Assembly: GCA_050084985.1 (NCBI GenBank)
Contig: JBITNC010000001.1
Span: 65,968,001-66,032,000, forward strand
DNA from: Nageia nagi
Taxonomy: Eukaryota > Pinophyta
Direction: 5' to 3'
Length of the DNA stretch: 64,000 bases
Both the position numbers and the translations under genes were made by a program. The notes beneath the pieces were generated by a model, which was not told the origin of the DNA, did no database searches, and worked only from the letters and a program-made list of their open reading frames with translations. This document shows, one piece after another, positions 1 through 11,092 of this stretch (positions within the stretch are counted from its first letter, which is position 1; every line of letters begins with the position of its first letter).

Positions 1-463
1 TATAATATCAGAATTGATCGCAGATGTCAGGATAGCTCGCGCAAGGAAGCACACAAACCATAGCCTTGTAGGCGGTACCAAGAGATACCTTAGGGGGTAG
101 CCACTTACAAGACCATACGCGGGATCATGTGTATCCTTGTTGTTGTGGACTTACTATTAGATCCCTTATTTATATAGATATAGGTAATACCGCCCATAGG
201 TCGGCGTGCATCCACATAAATAAGGTTAATTCACAAGATTTAAGATAAATACATCAATAAACAAGATAATTCACGCAATACTCAAGATATACCATGCAAT
301 ATTCAAGATAATTTATGCAATATTCAAAATAACCCATGCAATACTCCTATTCAAGCCAAACATTGATATTATCACTTTTATCCATTCAAGACATATAGTT
401 AAGCCATGCATATTTCATTAATTTATTGATTTAAAAACATAAAATCATTTTTATGTGTTAACA
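1..463 (-). mobile_element. Family A copy A1: LTR fragment cut by window start
   Basis: The stretch matches, base for base with scattered changes, the LTR regions at 38529-38991 and 51825-52295. Read on the minus strand it begins TGTTAACA at 463 and contains the LTR TATA region near 170-180. The outer LTR end abuts telomeric repeat, so this is the 5' LTR of a minus-strand element whose body lies left of the window, or a solo LTR. No purine tract follows it, which argues against a 3' LTR. Confidence 0.9.
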
Positions 464-3400
464 GGGTTTTAGGGTTTAGGGTTTAGTGTCTAGGGGTTTA
501 GGGTTTCAGTTTAGGATTTATGGTTTAGGGTTTTAGGGTTTAGGGTTTTGGGTTTTTTTATGGTTTTGGGTTTAGGGTTTATGGTTTAGGGTATCAGGTT
601 TCAAGTTTTTAGATTCAAGTTTCAAGTTTTCAGATTTCGAGTTTAGGGTTTAGAGTTTAGGGTTTAGGGTTTTTTAGGGTTTAGGGTTTCTTAAGGTTTA
701 GGGTTTAGGGTTTAGGGTTTCAAGGTTTAAGATTTAGGCTTTTAGGGTTTAGGGTTTAGTGTTTAGGGTTTATGGTTTTAGGTTTCGAGTTTCAGTTTCA
801 AGTTTAGGGTTTAAGGTTTAGGGTTTAGGGTTTTTTAGGGTTTAGGGTTTAGGGTTTAAAGTTTTAGGGTTTAGGGTTTTGGGGTTTCATTTTTGAGGTT
901 TCAGGTTTGGGGTTTCGAGTTTTTGGTTTCAAGTTTTGGGTTTCAGATTTTGGGTTTACGGTTTAGGGTTTAGGGTTTTAGGGTTTAGGGTGTAGGGTTT
1001 AGGGTTTAGGGTTTGGGGTTTAGGGTTTAGGGTTTAGGGTTTTAGGGTTTAGAATTTAGGGTTTAGGGTTTAAGGTTTAGGGTTTAAGGTTTTAGGGTTT
1101 AGGGATTAGGGTTTATGATTTAGGGTTTCAGGGTTTAGGGTTTAGGGTTTTTTAGGATTTAGGGTTTAGGGTTTAGGGTTTTAGGTTTCAAGTTTTAGGT
1201 TTTAGGTTTTAGGTTTCAGGGTTTTAGGTTTAGGGTTTTAGGGTTTAGGGTATAAGGTTTAGGGTTTAGGGTTTTTTAGGTTTTAGGGTTTAGGGTTTAG
1301 GTTTTTAGGTTTCAAGTTTTGGCTTTCAGGTTTAGGGTTTAGGTTTTAGGGTTTCTAAAGGTTTAAGGTTTTTTAAGGTTTAACGTTTTAGGGTTTAGGG
1401 TTTTAACGTTTAGGGTTTTAACGTTTAGGGTTTAGGGTTTCAGGTTTCAAGTTTCATGTTTCGATTTCAAGTTTAGGTTTTAAGGTTTAGGTTTAGGGTT
1501 TAGGGTTTTTTAGTGTTTAAGGTTTTTTAGGGTTTAGGGTTTTAGGGTTTAGGGTTTTGGGGTTTTAGGTTTTGGGGTTTCAAGTTTAGGGTTTCAGGTT
1601 TGGGTTTCAAGTTTTAGGTTTCAGGTTTTAGGTTTTAGGTTTTAGGTTTAGGGTTTAGGGTTTAGGGTTTTAGGTTTTAGGGTTTAGGGTTTAGGGTTTT
1701 TGGGTTTAAGGTTTAGGGTTTGAGGTTTGGGGTTTAGGGTTTAGGGTTTGGGGTTTAGGGTTTAGGGTTTTAGGGTTTAGGGTTTAGGGTTTAGGGTTTA
1801 AGGTTTTAGGGTTTAAGGTTTAGGGTTTAGGGTTTTAGGGTTTAGGGTTTAGGGTTTAAGGTTTAGGGTTTAGGGTTTTAGGGTTTTAAGGTTTAGGGTT
1901 TAGGATTTGGTGTTTAGGGTTTAGGGTTTTTAGGGTTTAGGGTTTAGGTTTTTTAAGGTTTAAGGTTTTTTAGGTTTTAGCATTTAGGGTTAAGGGTTTA
2001 GGGTTTAGGGTTTTAAGGTTTAAGGTTTAGGGTTTAGGGTTTTTTTAGAGTTTATAGTTTAGGGTTTATGGTTTAGGGTATCAAGTTTCGAGTTTCAAGT
2101 TTCAAGTTTTGGGGTTTGAGTTTTAGGGTTTTGGGTTTAGGGTTTAGGGTTTTTTAGGGTTTAGGGTTTTTTAGGGTTTAAGGTTTTTTAGGGTTTAGTG
2201 TTTAGAGTTTAGGGTTTTAGTGTTTATGGTTTTAGGGTTTAGCGTTTAGGGTTTCGGGTTTCAGGTTTCAGTTTCAGGTTTCAGTTTCACGTTTAGGGTT
2301 TAGGGTTTAAGGTTTTTTAGGGTTTATAGTTTATGATTTACAATTGTAGGGTTTAGGGTTCTAGGGTTTTAGGTTTTAGGTGTTTTGAGTTTGGGGTTAC
2401 AGGTTTGGGTTTCAGGTTTTGGGTTTCAGTTTTTGGTTTTAGGGTTTAGGTTTTATGGTTTTAGGGTTTGGGGTTTAGGTTTAGAATTTAGGGTTTACGG
2501 TTTAAGGTTTAGGGTTTTAGGGTTTAGGGTTTAGGAGTTTAGGGATTAGGGCTTAGGGTTTTAGGGTTTAAGAGTTTAGGAGTTTAGGGTTTAGGGTTTA
2601 GGGTTTTAAGGATTTAGGGTTTAAGGTTTAGGGTTTAGGGTTTTAGGGTTTAGGGTTTAGGGTTTTTTTAGGGTTTAGGGTTTCAGGGTTTAGAGTTTAG
2701 GGTTTTAAGGTTTATGGTTATAATTTAGGGTTTAGGGTTTAGAGTTTTTAGGTTTCAAGTTTAGGGTTTAGAGTTAAGGGTTTAGGGTTTTAGGGTTTTA
2801 GTGTTTCATGTTTTGGGTTTAGGGTTTAAGGATTACAGTTTAGGGTTTTAGGGTTTAGGGTTTCAGGTTTTGTGTTTCAGGTTATGGGTTTGAGTTTCAG
2901 GTTTAGGGTTTAAGGTTAAGGTTTAGGGTTAGGGTTTAGGGTTTTTTAGGGGTTAAGGTTTAAAGTTTTAGGGTTTAGGGTTTTAGGGTTTCATGTTTGG
3001 TGTTTCAAGTTTCGAGTTTCAGGTTTTTAGTTTCAGGTTTTGACATTCAGGTTTTGGGTTTACAGTTTAGGGTTTAGGGTTTTAGGGTTTAGTGTTTAGG
3101 GTTTAAGGTTTACAGTTTAGGGTTAGGGTTTAAGGTTTAGGTTTAGGGTTTTGGGTTTAGGTTTAGGGTTTAGGTTTAGGTTTTAGGTGTTTAGGTTTTA
3201 GGGTTTAGGGTTTAGGGTTTTAGGTTTAGTTTAGGGTTATTTAGGGTTAGGTTAGGTTTAAGGTTTAGGGTTTAGGGTTTAGGTTTAGGTTTTAGGGTTT
3301 AAGGTTTAGGTTTAAGGTTTAGGGTTAGTTAAGGTTTATTTAGGGTATTAAGGTTTTAGGTTTAGGGTTTAGGGTTTAAGGTTTAGGGTTTTAGGTTTAG

Positions 3401-5766
3401 GGTTTAGGTTTTAGTTTAGGTTGTTTAGGGTTTAGGGCTTAGGTTTTGGGTTTAGGTTAGTTTAGGTTTAGGGTTTAGGATTTAGGGTTTTAGGGTTTAA
3501 TTAGGTTAGGTTTAGGTTTTAGGTTTAAGGTTTAGGGTTTAGGGTTTTAGTGGTTTAAGGTTATAGGTTTTTAGGTTTAGGTTTGGGGTTTTAGGTTTTA
3601 GGGTTTAGGGTTTTAAGGTTTAGGTTTTCAGGTTTATTTAGGTTTAGGGTTTAGGTTTAGGGTTTAGGGTTTAGGTTTAGGTTTAGTTAGGGTTTAAGGT
3701 TTTAGGGTTAGGTTTAGGGTTTAGGGTTTAGGGTTTAGGGTTAGTTAGGGTTTTAGGGTTTTAAGGTTTAGGTTTAGGGTTAGGTTTAGGTTTAGGTTTA
3801 GGTTCTGGTTTTAGGTTAGGGTTTAGGGTTTAGTTTAGGTTTAGGGTTTAGAGTTTTTAGGTTTAGGTGTTTAGGGTTTAGGGTTAGGTTAGGTTTAGTG
3901 GTTTATTAGGGTTAGGTTTAGAGTTTTGGTTTAGGTTTAGGGTTAGGGTTTTATGGGTTTAAGGTTTAGGGTTTAGTGTTTAGGTTTTGTTTAGGTTTAG
4001 GGTTTAGGGTTTTAGGGTTTCAAGTTTTGGGTTTAGTTAGGTTTAGTTTTAAGGTTTAGGGTTTAAGGTTAAGGGTTAGGTTTTAGAGTTTAGGTTTTTT
4101 AGTTATAGGTTTTTTAGGGTTTAATAGGTTTAGAAGTTTTAGGGTTTAGGGTTTTGGGGGTTTCATGTTTAGGGTTTCAAGTTTCAGGTTTCAGGTTTTA
4201 GGTTTCAGGTTTTGGGTTTACGGTTTAGGTTTAGGGTTTTAGGGTTTATGGTTTAGGGTTTGGGGTTTAGGGTTTAGGGTTTAGGGTTTCCTACAACCAG
4301 TTTAGGGTTTAGGGTTTAGGATTTCAGGTTTTAGGGTTTTAGGGTTTAAGGTTTAGGGTTTAGGGTTTAAGGTTTAGGGTTTAAGGTATACTATTTAGGG
4401 TTTAGGGTTTAAGGATTAAGGTTAGGGTTTATGGTTTAGGTTTAGGGTTAGGGTTTTTTATGGTTTAGGGTTTAGGGTTTAGGGTTTAGGGTTTAAGGTT
4501 TAGGGTTTAGGGTTTTAGGGTTTAGGGTTTAGGGTCTTTTAAGGTTTAGGGTTTAGGGTTTAACACTTCAAGTTTCAGGTTTTGGGTTTTTGGTTTAGGG
4601 TTTAGGGTTTTTTAAGGTTTAGTGTTTAGGGTTTAGGGTTTAGGGTTTAAGGTTAACGGTTTAGGGTTTAAGGTTAAGGGTTTAAGGTTTAGGGTTTAGG
4701 GTTTTAGGGTTAAAGGTTTTAGGGTATAAGGATTAGGGTGTAGGGTGTAGGGTGTTTGGGTTTAGGGTTTAGGGGTTAGGATTTTAGGATTTAGGATTTA
4801 GGATTTAGGGTTTAAGGTTTAGGGTTTTTTAGGGTTTTAGGTTTAGGGTTTAGGGTTTTGGGTTTTGGTTTAGGGTTTAGGGTTTAGGTTTAGGGTTTAA
4901 GGTTTAAGGTTTTAGGGTTTTAGGTTTGGGGTTTTGGGTTTTGGGTTTCAAGTTTAGGGTTTAGGGTTTAAGGTTTAGGGTTTTAGGGTTTAGGGTTTTA
5001 GAGTTTAGGGTTTACAGTTTAGGGTTTTAGGGTTTAGGGTTTAGGGTTTTAGGGTTTAGGGGTTTAAGGTTTAGGGTTTAGGGTCTAGGGTTTAAGGTTT
5101 ATTGTTTTAGGGTTTCAAGTTTTGGGTTTAGGGTTTAGGGTTTAAGGATTAGGATTTTAGTGTTTAGGGTTTAGGGTTTAGGGTTTAGGGCTTAGGGTTT
5201 TGGGTTTAGGATTTTATGGTTTAGGGTTTTTGGGTTTAGGGTTTTTTAGGGTTTTGGGTTTGGGGTTTAGGGTTTAGGGTTTAGGGTTTTAGGGTTTAGG
5301 GTGTTAGGGTTTTAGGGTTTCAAGTTTAGGGTTTTAGGGTTTTAGGTTTTGGGGTTTCAGGTTTAGGGTTTTAGGTTTGGGTTTTAGGTTTTAGGTTTTA
5401 GGTTTTGGGTTTCAGGTTTTAGATTTAGGGTTTATGGTTTAGTGTTTAGGGTTTAGGGTTTTAGGTTTTAGGGTTTAGGGTTTAGGGTTTTAGGGTTTAA
5501 GGTTTAGGGTTTGAGGTTTAGGGTTTAGGGTTTAGGGTTTGGGGTTTAGGGTTTTAGGGTTTAGGGTTTAGGGTTTAGGGTTTAAGGTTTTAGGGTTTAA
5601 GGTTTAGGGTTTAGGGTTTAGGGTTTAGGGTTTAGGGTTTAAGGTTTAGGGTTTAGGGTTTTAGGGTTTAAGGTTTAGGGTTTAGGGTTTAGGGTTTAGG
5701 GTTTTAGTGTTTAGGGTTTAGGGTTTAAGGTCTTTTAGGGTTTAGGGTTTAGGGTTTCATGTTTCA
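464..5766 (+). repeat. Degenerate telomere-like (TTTAGGG)n array, block 1
   Basis: Plant telomeric heptamers on the plus strand with many variant units: TTTAAGG, TTTTAGGG, TTTAGGA and TTTCAAG/TTTCAGG patches near 590-640, 2076-2130 and 3000-3060. Between about 3130 and 4140 units are often shortened to TTTAGG. A non-telomeric marker word lies at 4290. No gene is visible. Confidence 0.97.
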
Positions 5767-6269
5767 TGTTGGAATTATCCTAGATCTAATTCCCAAAGGT
5801 CCAAGACTATAGAAAGCTCAATCACATTCAACATGCAACATCTACAAGCTACTAACACAATCACATAATATGACACCAATATAATGTGGTTCCTCCCTCC
5901 TTGGGAGTACATCCACAACTAGTTCTCTATTCTCAATCTATGCCTCTCTTACAAATATTCTCTTGCTCTCTCCTACACAACCTAGTAGAGTAATCTTACT
6001 CCAAAACTTAGATATATTTACAAGAGGAGAGGCCCTCTATTTATATCTTGAGAGCACCTCCCTAACCTCCCTTTAACCCAAGGGTTAGTTAGGGTTACAA
6101 TAAATGTGTGACCTAACTTTAACCTACCAACTAACCCCATGGTTAGGTCAAAGTCCACACATAATAAAGAATTCAATTAATCCCTTAAGGTATCTACATA
6201 TCCTTTAAGTGATTAATTGAACTTACAAGGAGTTTAGATATTCACAATATTTCATTACAAATTCTAACA
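5767..6269 (-). repeat. Copia 3' LTR
   Basis: Nearly identical to 14750-15253. On the minus strand it carries TATAAATAG at 6037-6045. It also holds a telomere-like tract GGGTTAGTTAGGGTT at 6082-6096 and a palindrome CTAACCCCATGGTTAG at 6131-6146. Its position next to the purine tract makes it the 3' LTR. Confidence 0.95.
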
Positions 6270-6280
6270 CTCCCCCTTAA
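6270..6280 (-). other. Copia polypurine tract
   Basis: On the minus strand the bases TTAAGGGGGAG sit directly upstream of the 3' LTR start, the standard place and composition for the plus-strand DNA primer of reverse transcription. Confidence 0.9.
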
Positions 6281-6757
6281 TGCAATATTGGGATAGAGCG
6301 TAGAAGAAAGAAGAGAGAGAGTAAGAGAGAGTTCTCCTCTATAGAGATACAAGTGGAGATGAGAACATTTACATATTTGAGAATGTTTGTGAGAACTAGT
6401 ATGAGACTCACTACATTACCATTTGATAAAATGGTTTACAATACAATCATTAACCACAACTGGTTTCACTGTACATAGTAGTCGATCAACTTTAAGCTGA
6501 CATGTGAGTCTCCATGAGCTTGCTTTCACAAGGTGAGTAACCTAATTTTTTGAAGAAGATCCTGCATGCTACAAGCAACTCATGAACAAAACTAGTTAGA
6601 TGCATCATATATTCAAATAAGAGAATTAAATAATGCTATCTTATAAATAACTGATTAATGGTGCACTATAAGTCATCACGGAGATGCCAAGCCATCACTC
6701 ATAGTCACTTATTGTATATAGACATGTGTTGATTATTAATAGAGCATAAAATTTTAT
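6281..6757. other. Copia 3' untranslated stretch, no gene
   Basis: AT-rich sequence between the purine tract and the hairpin array. Purine-rich GAGAGA patches occur near 6310-6360. I see no open frame or known motif. Confidence 0.6.
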
Positions 6758-7113
6758 GAGTTTCTCACGTAAAGCAAACTCACCATGGAGGTATAGAATG
6801 TACAACAAGTTCGTCACATAGAGTGAACTTACCACAGAGGTATATTAATTATATGCTCAAATATTGTACAACGAGTTTCTCACGTAGAGCAAACTCACCA
6901 CGGAGGTATAGAGCATAAAAATTGTACGAGTTTCTCACGTAGAGAAAACTCACCATGGAGGTATAGAATGTACAACAAGTTTGTCATGCAGAGCGAACTT
7001 ACCATGGAGGTATATTAATTATATGCTCAAAAAATTGTACAATGAGTTTCTCACGTAGAGCAAACTCACCACGGAGGTATAAAATGTACAAGTTTATCAC
7101 GCAGAGCAAACTT
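6758..7113. repeat. Tandem array of seven 24-nt hairpins in copia 3' UTR
   Basis: Seven imperfect inverted repeats start at 6758, 6807, 6873, 6928, 6977, 7044 and 7090. Each is 24 nt with 6-base outer arms and a middle reading close to CTCACGTAGAG. Two arm types occur: GAGTTT/AAACTC (6758, 6873, 6928, 7044) and AAGTTY/RAACTT (6807, 6977, 7090). Both arms change together, so pairing is kept. Each hairpin is followed by a conserved ACC-GGAGGTATA-like word. The order G,A,G repeats with a ~170-bp superperiod (6758 to 6928; 6807 to 6977; 6873 to 7044). Confidence 0.85.
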
Positions 7114-7216
7114 ACCACGGAGGTATATCATAATCAACACATGCTATACAACAACAAAAGAGCCTCTTAGAGGTGAAGTTGTCATCATTAACAAAGGTTC
7201 AAACTTCACTCCCCCT

Positions 7217-7870
7217 TCAATGTAACTTCACCAACCTGAGAGAATCCCTAAGCTTGCTAAACTGAGCTTCAGGAAGGGGCTTGGTGAATATATCAATGGA
7301 GTTTTTAGTAGATGGACAATACTCCAAGTGTATGATGTCTTCTAGAACCTTCTCCCTGATAAAATGGGCTTGGATTTCCACATGTTTGGTTCTCTGATGG
7401 AACACAGGATTCTTAGCCAAAGAGATAGCCGATTGATTATCTGAAGAAATAAGAGATGGGCCATTTTGCTTATACCTAATTTTGTTCAGAAGATGTCTTA
7501 GCTAAATAGCTTCTTAGGTGGCAACAGACATGGCTTGATATTCGACTTCAATGGTAGAAAGAGTCACAGTAGGTTGCTTCTTGGAAGCCTAAGAGATAGC
7601 ACCTGAACCAATGCTGAACACATATGCAGAGGTTGATTTTTTGTCATCTCTATCTTCCCCATAATCAGAATCTGAGAACCTTGAGAGAATAATTAAGGGC
7701 ACTTTGGAATACTTAAGAGCAAGATCCTTTGTCCCTGCCACATACCTCAAGATTTGCTTCACAGCATTGAGGTGTTCAACATATGGTTTTTGCATGAATT
7801 GTGCCATCAGATTCACTGCAAAGGTAATATTAGGACAAGAGATAGTCAGATACAGAAGACTACCGATCAA
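7217..7870 (-). pseudogene. Copia RNase H and pol C-terminus (stops)
   Basis: The end of the copia polyprotein. The RT-RNase H connection begins LIGSLLYLT and shows the copia words AVKQILRYVAGT and FSDSDYG; the C-terminus has SLAKNPVFHQRTKH and DIFTKPLPE. RNase H degrades the RNA strand of the RNA-DNA hybrid. The frame is the one used by gag, PR, IN and RT. It is interrupted by stops at 7591-7588 and in 7500-7545, where TAG/TAA stand for ordinary codons, and by a stop just before LIGSLL. No frameshift is seen. The frame ends at 7217, ahead of the hairpin array. Confidence 0.9.
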
Positions 7871-7975
7871 TTACCTATAAGCTGTAGCATCAGCCAACTG
7901 AGAATCTGAGCTTAGTGATACAATGATTCCAGGAGAAATAGGTATTATAGCATATCTACACTCCATTCCAAACTT

Positions 7976-8701
7976 TTACAAGATGTCTGATATATACTTA
8001 GATTGACTAAGATAAGTACAATCTTTATGTTGGTATACTTGCATTCTAAGATAGTAATGCAATAGACCTAGATCAGTCATTTCAAATGTTGCCTTTAGTT
8101 TGGATATGCACTCTTGGATGATTTCAATATTGTTGCCTGTTATGAGAAGATCATCCACATAAAGGAGAATTAAGACCATGTCTTTTCCTTGATTGAGTAC
8201 ATAGAGATCTGAGTTGGAGAAGCACTTGGAAAAACCAATATCTGTAAAGAATCCTAAAATTTTCTTGTACCATGCTCTAGGTGCTTGTTTAAGTCCATAC
8301 AAAGACTTCTTTAGCTTGCACACAAGAGACTCTTTTCCTTCTAGAATAAATCCTTCTGGTTGATTCATGTAGATTTCAACATCCAAGTCACCATTGAGAA
8401 ATGCACTCTTGACATCAAGTTGGAAAACTTTCCATCCTTGACCTGTAGAAAGAGTAAGGATTATCCTGACAGTAGGCATCTTGGCCACAGGAGCAAAGGT
8501 TTCTTCATAATCAATACCATATTTCTGAGCAAATCCTTTGGCCACTAACCTTGCTTTGTATTTTTCAACTTCTCCATCAGAATTATACTTGACCTTGTAA
8601 ATCCATTTATTTCTAATCACATTTTTCTTATTGGGATAAGGAACCAAATCCCAAGTTTCATTTTTCATGAGTGCCTCATACTCAACTTTCATAGCTTCCA
8701 T
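7976..8701 (-). pseudogene. Copia reverse transcriptase
   Basis: A 241-residue open stretch of RNA-directed DNA polymerase. Visible in order: NKWIYKVKYNSDGEVEKYKA, ARLVAKGFAQ, YEETFAPVAK (first Asp region follows at FQLDVKSAFLNGDL), SLYGLKQAPRAWY, and the catalytic box LLYVDDLLITG. All three catalytic aspartates look present. It ends in a stop at SDIL, and a stop lies upstream near 8702-8715, so it is one piece of a polyprotein with point stops. Sequence style recalls the Tork-like copia group, but I did not test that. Confidence 0.93.
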
Positions 8702-8803
8702 CCAACATTCTTATTTGGAAGCTTCTTTGAATGTTGATGGCTCATTCATATTATCAATTTTGGTAAATAAGGATTTATTTAAGGTCATACTTCTTGTAAT
8801 TCT

Positions 8804-9892
8804 CTAAGCTGGAGAATTTTGCTCTTGTAGTGACTTCCCTACATGATCATCCAACCAGTTAGGTGCAGGCATATAATCTTCTGAATCAGACACCTCAGCA
8901 TGAGAAGTCATATCCTTAGGAAGTTCATTGAACTTGACATCCCTAGAAACAAAGACTATTTTATGGGATGAGGAGTAGAGCCTGTAACCTCTATGCTGAT
9001 TATCATACCCCACAAAGATGCATTTTTCTGATCTTTTGTCTAGCTTCTTTCTTTTCTCTGAGGTAATGAAGGCAAATGCATCACATCCAAAGACCCTGAA
9101 GTGTGAGATGTTAGGTTTCTTTCCTGTCCATGCTTCATAGGGAGTTTTTCCTTCAACTGCTTTAGTAGGACACCTATTTAGGGTGTGAATAGCAGTTGGA
9201 ACAGCTTCTCCCCATAAGAAATTAGGAAGGTTACCCAACATGCATCTTGCTATTTCCATAATGGTGCGATTCTTTCTTTTAGCAACTCCATTTTGCTGAG
9301 GGGTGTAAGGGATTGTGAATTTTCACTTAATCCCATGTTTAACATAATAGTCATTAAACTCATTGCTATTATATTCACCCCCATTATCAGATCTTAGCAT
9401 TTTGATCTTAAAATTAGTTTGATTTTCAACAAGTGCCTTGAAGTCCTTAAATCGATCAAAATTTTGATCCTTGTGCTCAAGTAGATAACCAAATGTCATC
9501 CTACTGAAGTCATCAATGAAGGTCAGAACATAAGAAGCTTCCCCTAGAGACTTAGTCTGAAATGGACCCATAAAATCTGAATGCACAAGCTGAAGAGGAC
9601 GAGTAGCCCTAGTTACCTTATCCTTTTCAAACTTTTGCCTATTCATCTTTCCAAGAATGCACCTTTCACAAAGACCAATTGTGGGTGAAATATTAGGTAA
9701 ACCTTCCATAAGTTCTTAATTTTTCATATCTTGAATACTCTTGTGGTTAAGGTGCTCTAATCGTTGATGCCAAAGATTACCTTTTGAACACACATTTGTA
9801 GCAAGATAAATCTTTGAAAGTACTTGATCCATAATATAAAGGTCATTCTTTACTGATCCTTTCATCAAAGTGGCAAGTCCTTTCTTAACACA
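8804..9892 (-). pseudogene. Copia GAG-pre-integrase and integrase, catalytic Glu lost
   Basis: Integrase inserts the cDNA into host DNA. The pre-integrase finger is visible upstream of 9709 (His pair in a LEHLNHKS-like stretch, then CERCILGK). The core follows with LVHSDFMGPF (first Asp), LRSDNGGEY (second Asp) and a third motif that reads NGVAKRKNRTIME where the family has Glu in place of the first Lys; the codon is AAA, a single G-to-A change from GAA. After the core come FLWGEAV, YEAWTGKKPNISHFRVFGC and IFVGYD. Stops interrupt at about 9710, at 9320 and at about 8803. The missing Glu alone should kill strand transfer. Confidence 0.92.
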
Positions 9893-10333
9893 CTAGGAGT
9901 GTGAGGTAAACTCAAATGAGCATCCTATCCTTGTAATCTGAATTACCGAGATAAGATTCATCCTTAGCTTAGGTACATAAAAGACATTATCAAGTGCCTT
10001 TCCATGAATCTTCACATTCCCTATTCCTTGAACATCAAGGACTGTATTATCACCTATCACAACTGTATCCTTGTTGTACTTATGAAAATTTTCAAACTTA
10101 TCCTTTTCATAACACATGTGATTAGTGCATCCTGAATCAATAATCCAATCATTTGAAATAGTTTGAGTCATTGAGTAGTAGGCAACAGAAGTAGTATGCT
10201 TGTTCTTCTTTTTATTATTGAAATTTCTCACATTTGCATTTCCCTTTCCTTTTTGAGCAAATTTCTTTTTGCGATAATCATACTCTTTGTGCCCAAAGAT
10301 GCCACAAAAGTTACAATTCCCATCAAACTTTTC
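9893..10333 (-). pseudogene. Copia gag zinc knuckle and aspartic protease
   Basis: The segment opens with a CCHC-type stretch (CNFCGIFGHKEYDY, last Cys replaced by Tyr) and a basic run, then the retroviral-type aspartic protease. The active-site loop reads DWIIDSGCTNHM, followed by VIGDNTVLDVQGIGNVKI and NVFYVPKLRMNLISV. These are standard copia protease words. The protease matures the polyprotein inside the particle. A stop at about 10331 splits it from gag and another at 9892 splits it from integrase; the frame is the same on both sides. Confidence 0.9.
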
Positions 10334-11092
10334 CTACGATGTTGGTTTGCTTGATCTAGCTTTGTCATTCCTTTGCTTGAAGTTGTTATGCTTCCTGATG
10401 GTAGATGAGGATTTGTTATCTTTGAATTTATAATGTTTAAACATCTTCTTGAAAGGAGTTTTGGTTGCTCCTAGAGCAATGCTATTATCCTTTGGAGAAA
10501 TGTTCAACATTTTCTTGTTCAAAGTTTCCTCATGCTTCAGAAGGAGTCTAGAAAGATTGTCAAGGGAGATAACATCTTCTTCATCATCAAGCCTAATCTC
10601 CATGACTGTGACAAAGTTATTGAACTTTGTAGAGAGGCTTTGAAGAATAATGAAGACCATGAACTCATCATTGATCCAATTGTACCCATAGCCAACCAGT
10701 TGTATCCTGAGGTTAATGATTTTGTTCAAGTAGATTGAGGCACTTTCATCTTCTCCTTGATGATACTGCAACAACTTTTGTAGAATGGTGAACCTTCTTG
10801 AAAATTTGGATCCAAGGTAAATTTTCTTTAGTCTATCCCAAGCTTCTTTTGTTGATGTCGAGGAAGAAATCATGAGAAGGATGTCATCTAAAATTGCACG
10901 ATAGATCATTGAGGTTGCTAACTCATTCTTTGAGTTGTAAATTTTAAGGGCCTTCTCATCTATAGGAGCAACTAGATCTTCATTTACTGTCTGCCACAGC
11001 TTCCTTGCATGTAACTCAGCTCTCATACGAGGTTCCCATATGCCGTAGTCGGAACCGTTGAGTATGTGCTTGGGTATGAAGGTTTCAACCAT
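10334..11092 (-). pseudogene. Copia gag (UBN2-type)
   Basis: A 252-residue open stretch with the plant copia Gag layout: an N-terminal LNGSDYGIWEPRMRAEL motif, STKEAWDRLKKIY, then VISLDNLSRLLLKHEE before a basic Ser/Lys-rich tail leading to the zinc knuckle. Gag forms the particle and packages element RNA. Met at 11092 is chosen because it precedes the conserved N-terminus. Just upstream on the minus strand a T-rich tract ends in TGTATAG, which looks like a splice acceptor next to the start, so the long leader may be partly intronic; this is inference. Confidence 0.92.

Noticed and set aside
464-5766. True chromosome end
   Set aside because: Units are heavily degenerate and the array continues with embedded elements on both sides of every block.
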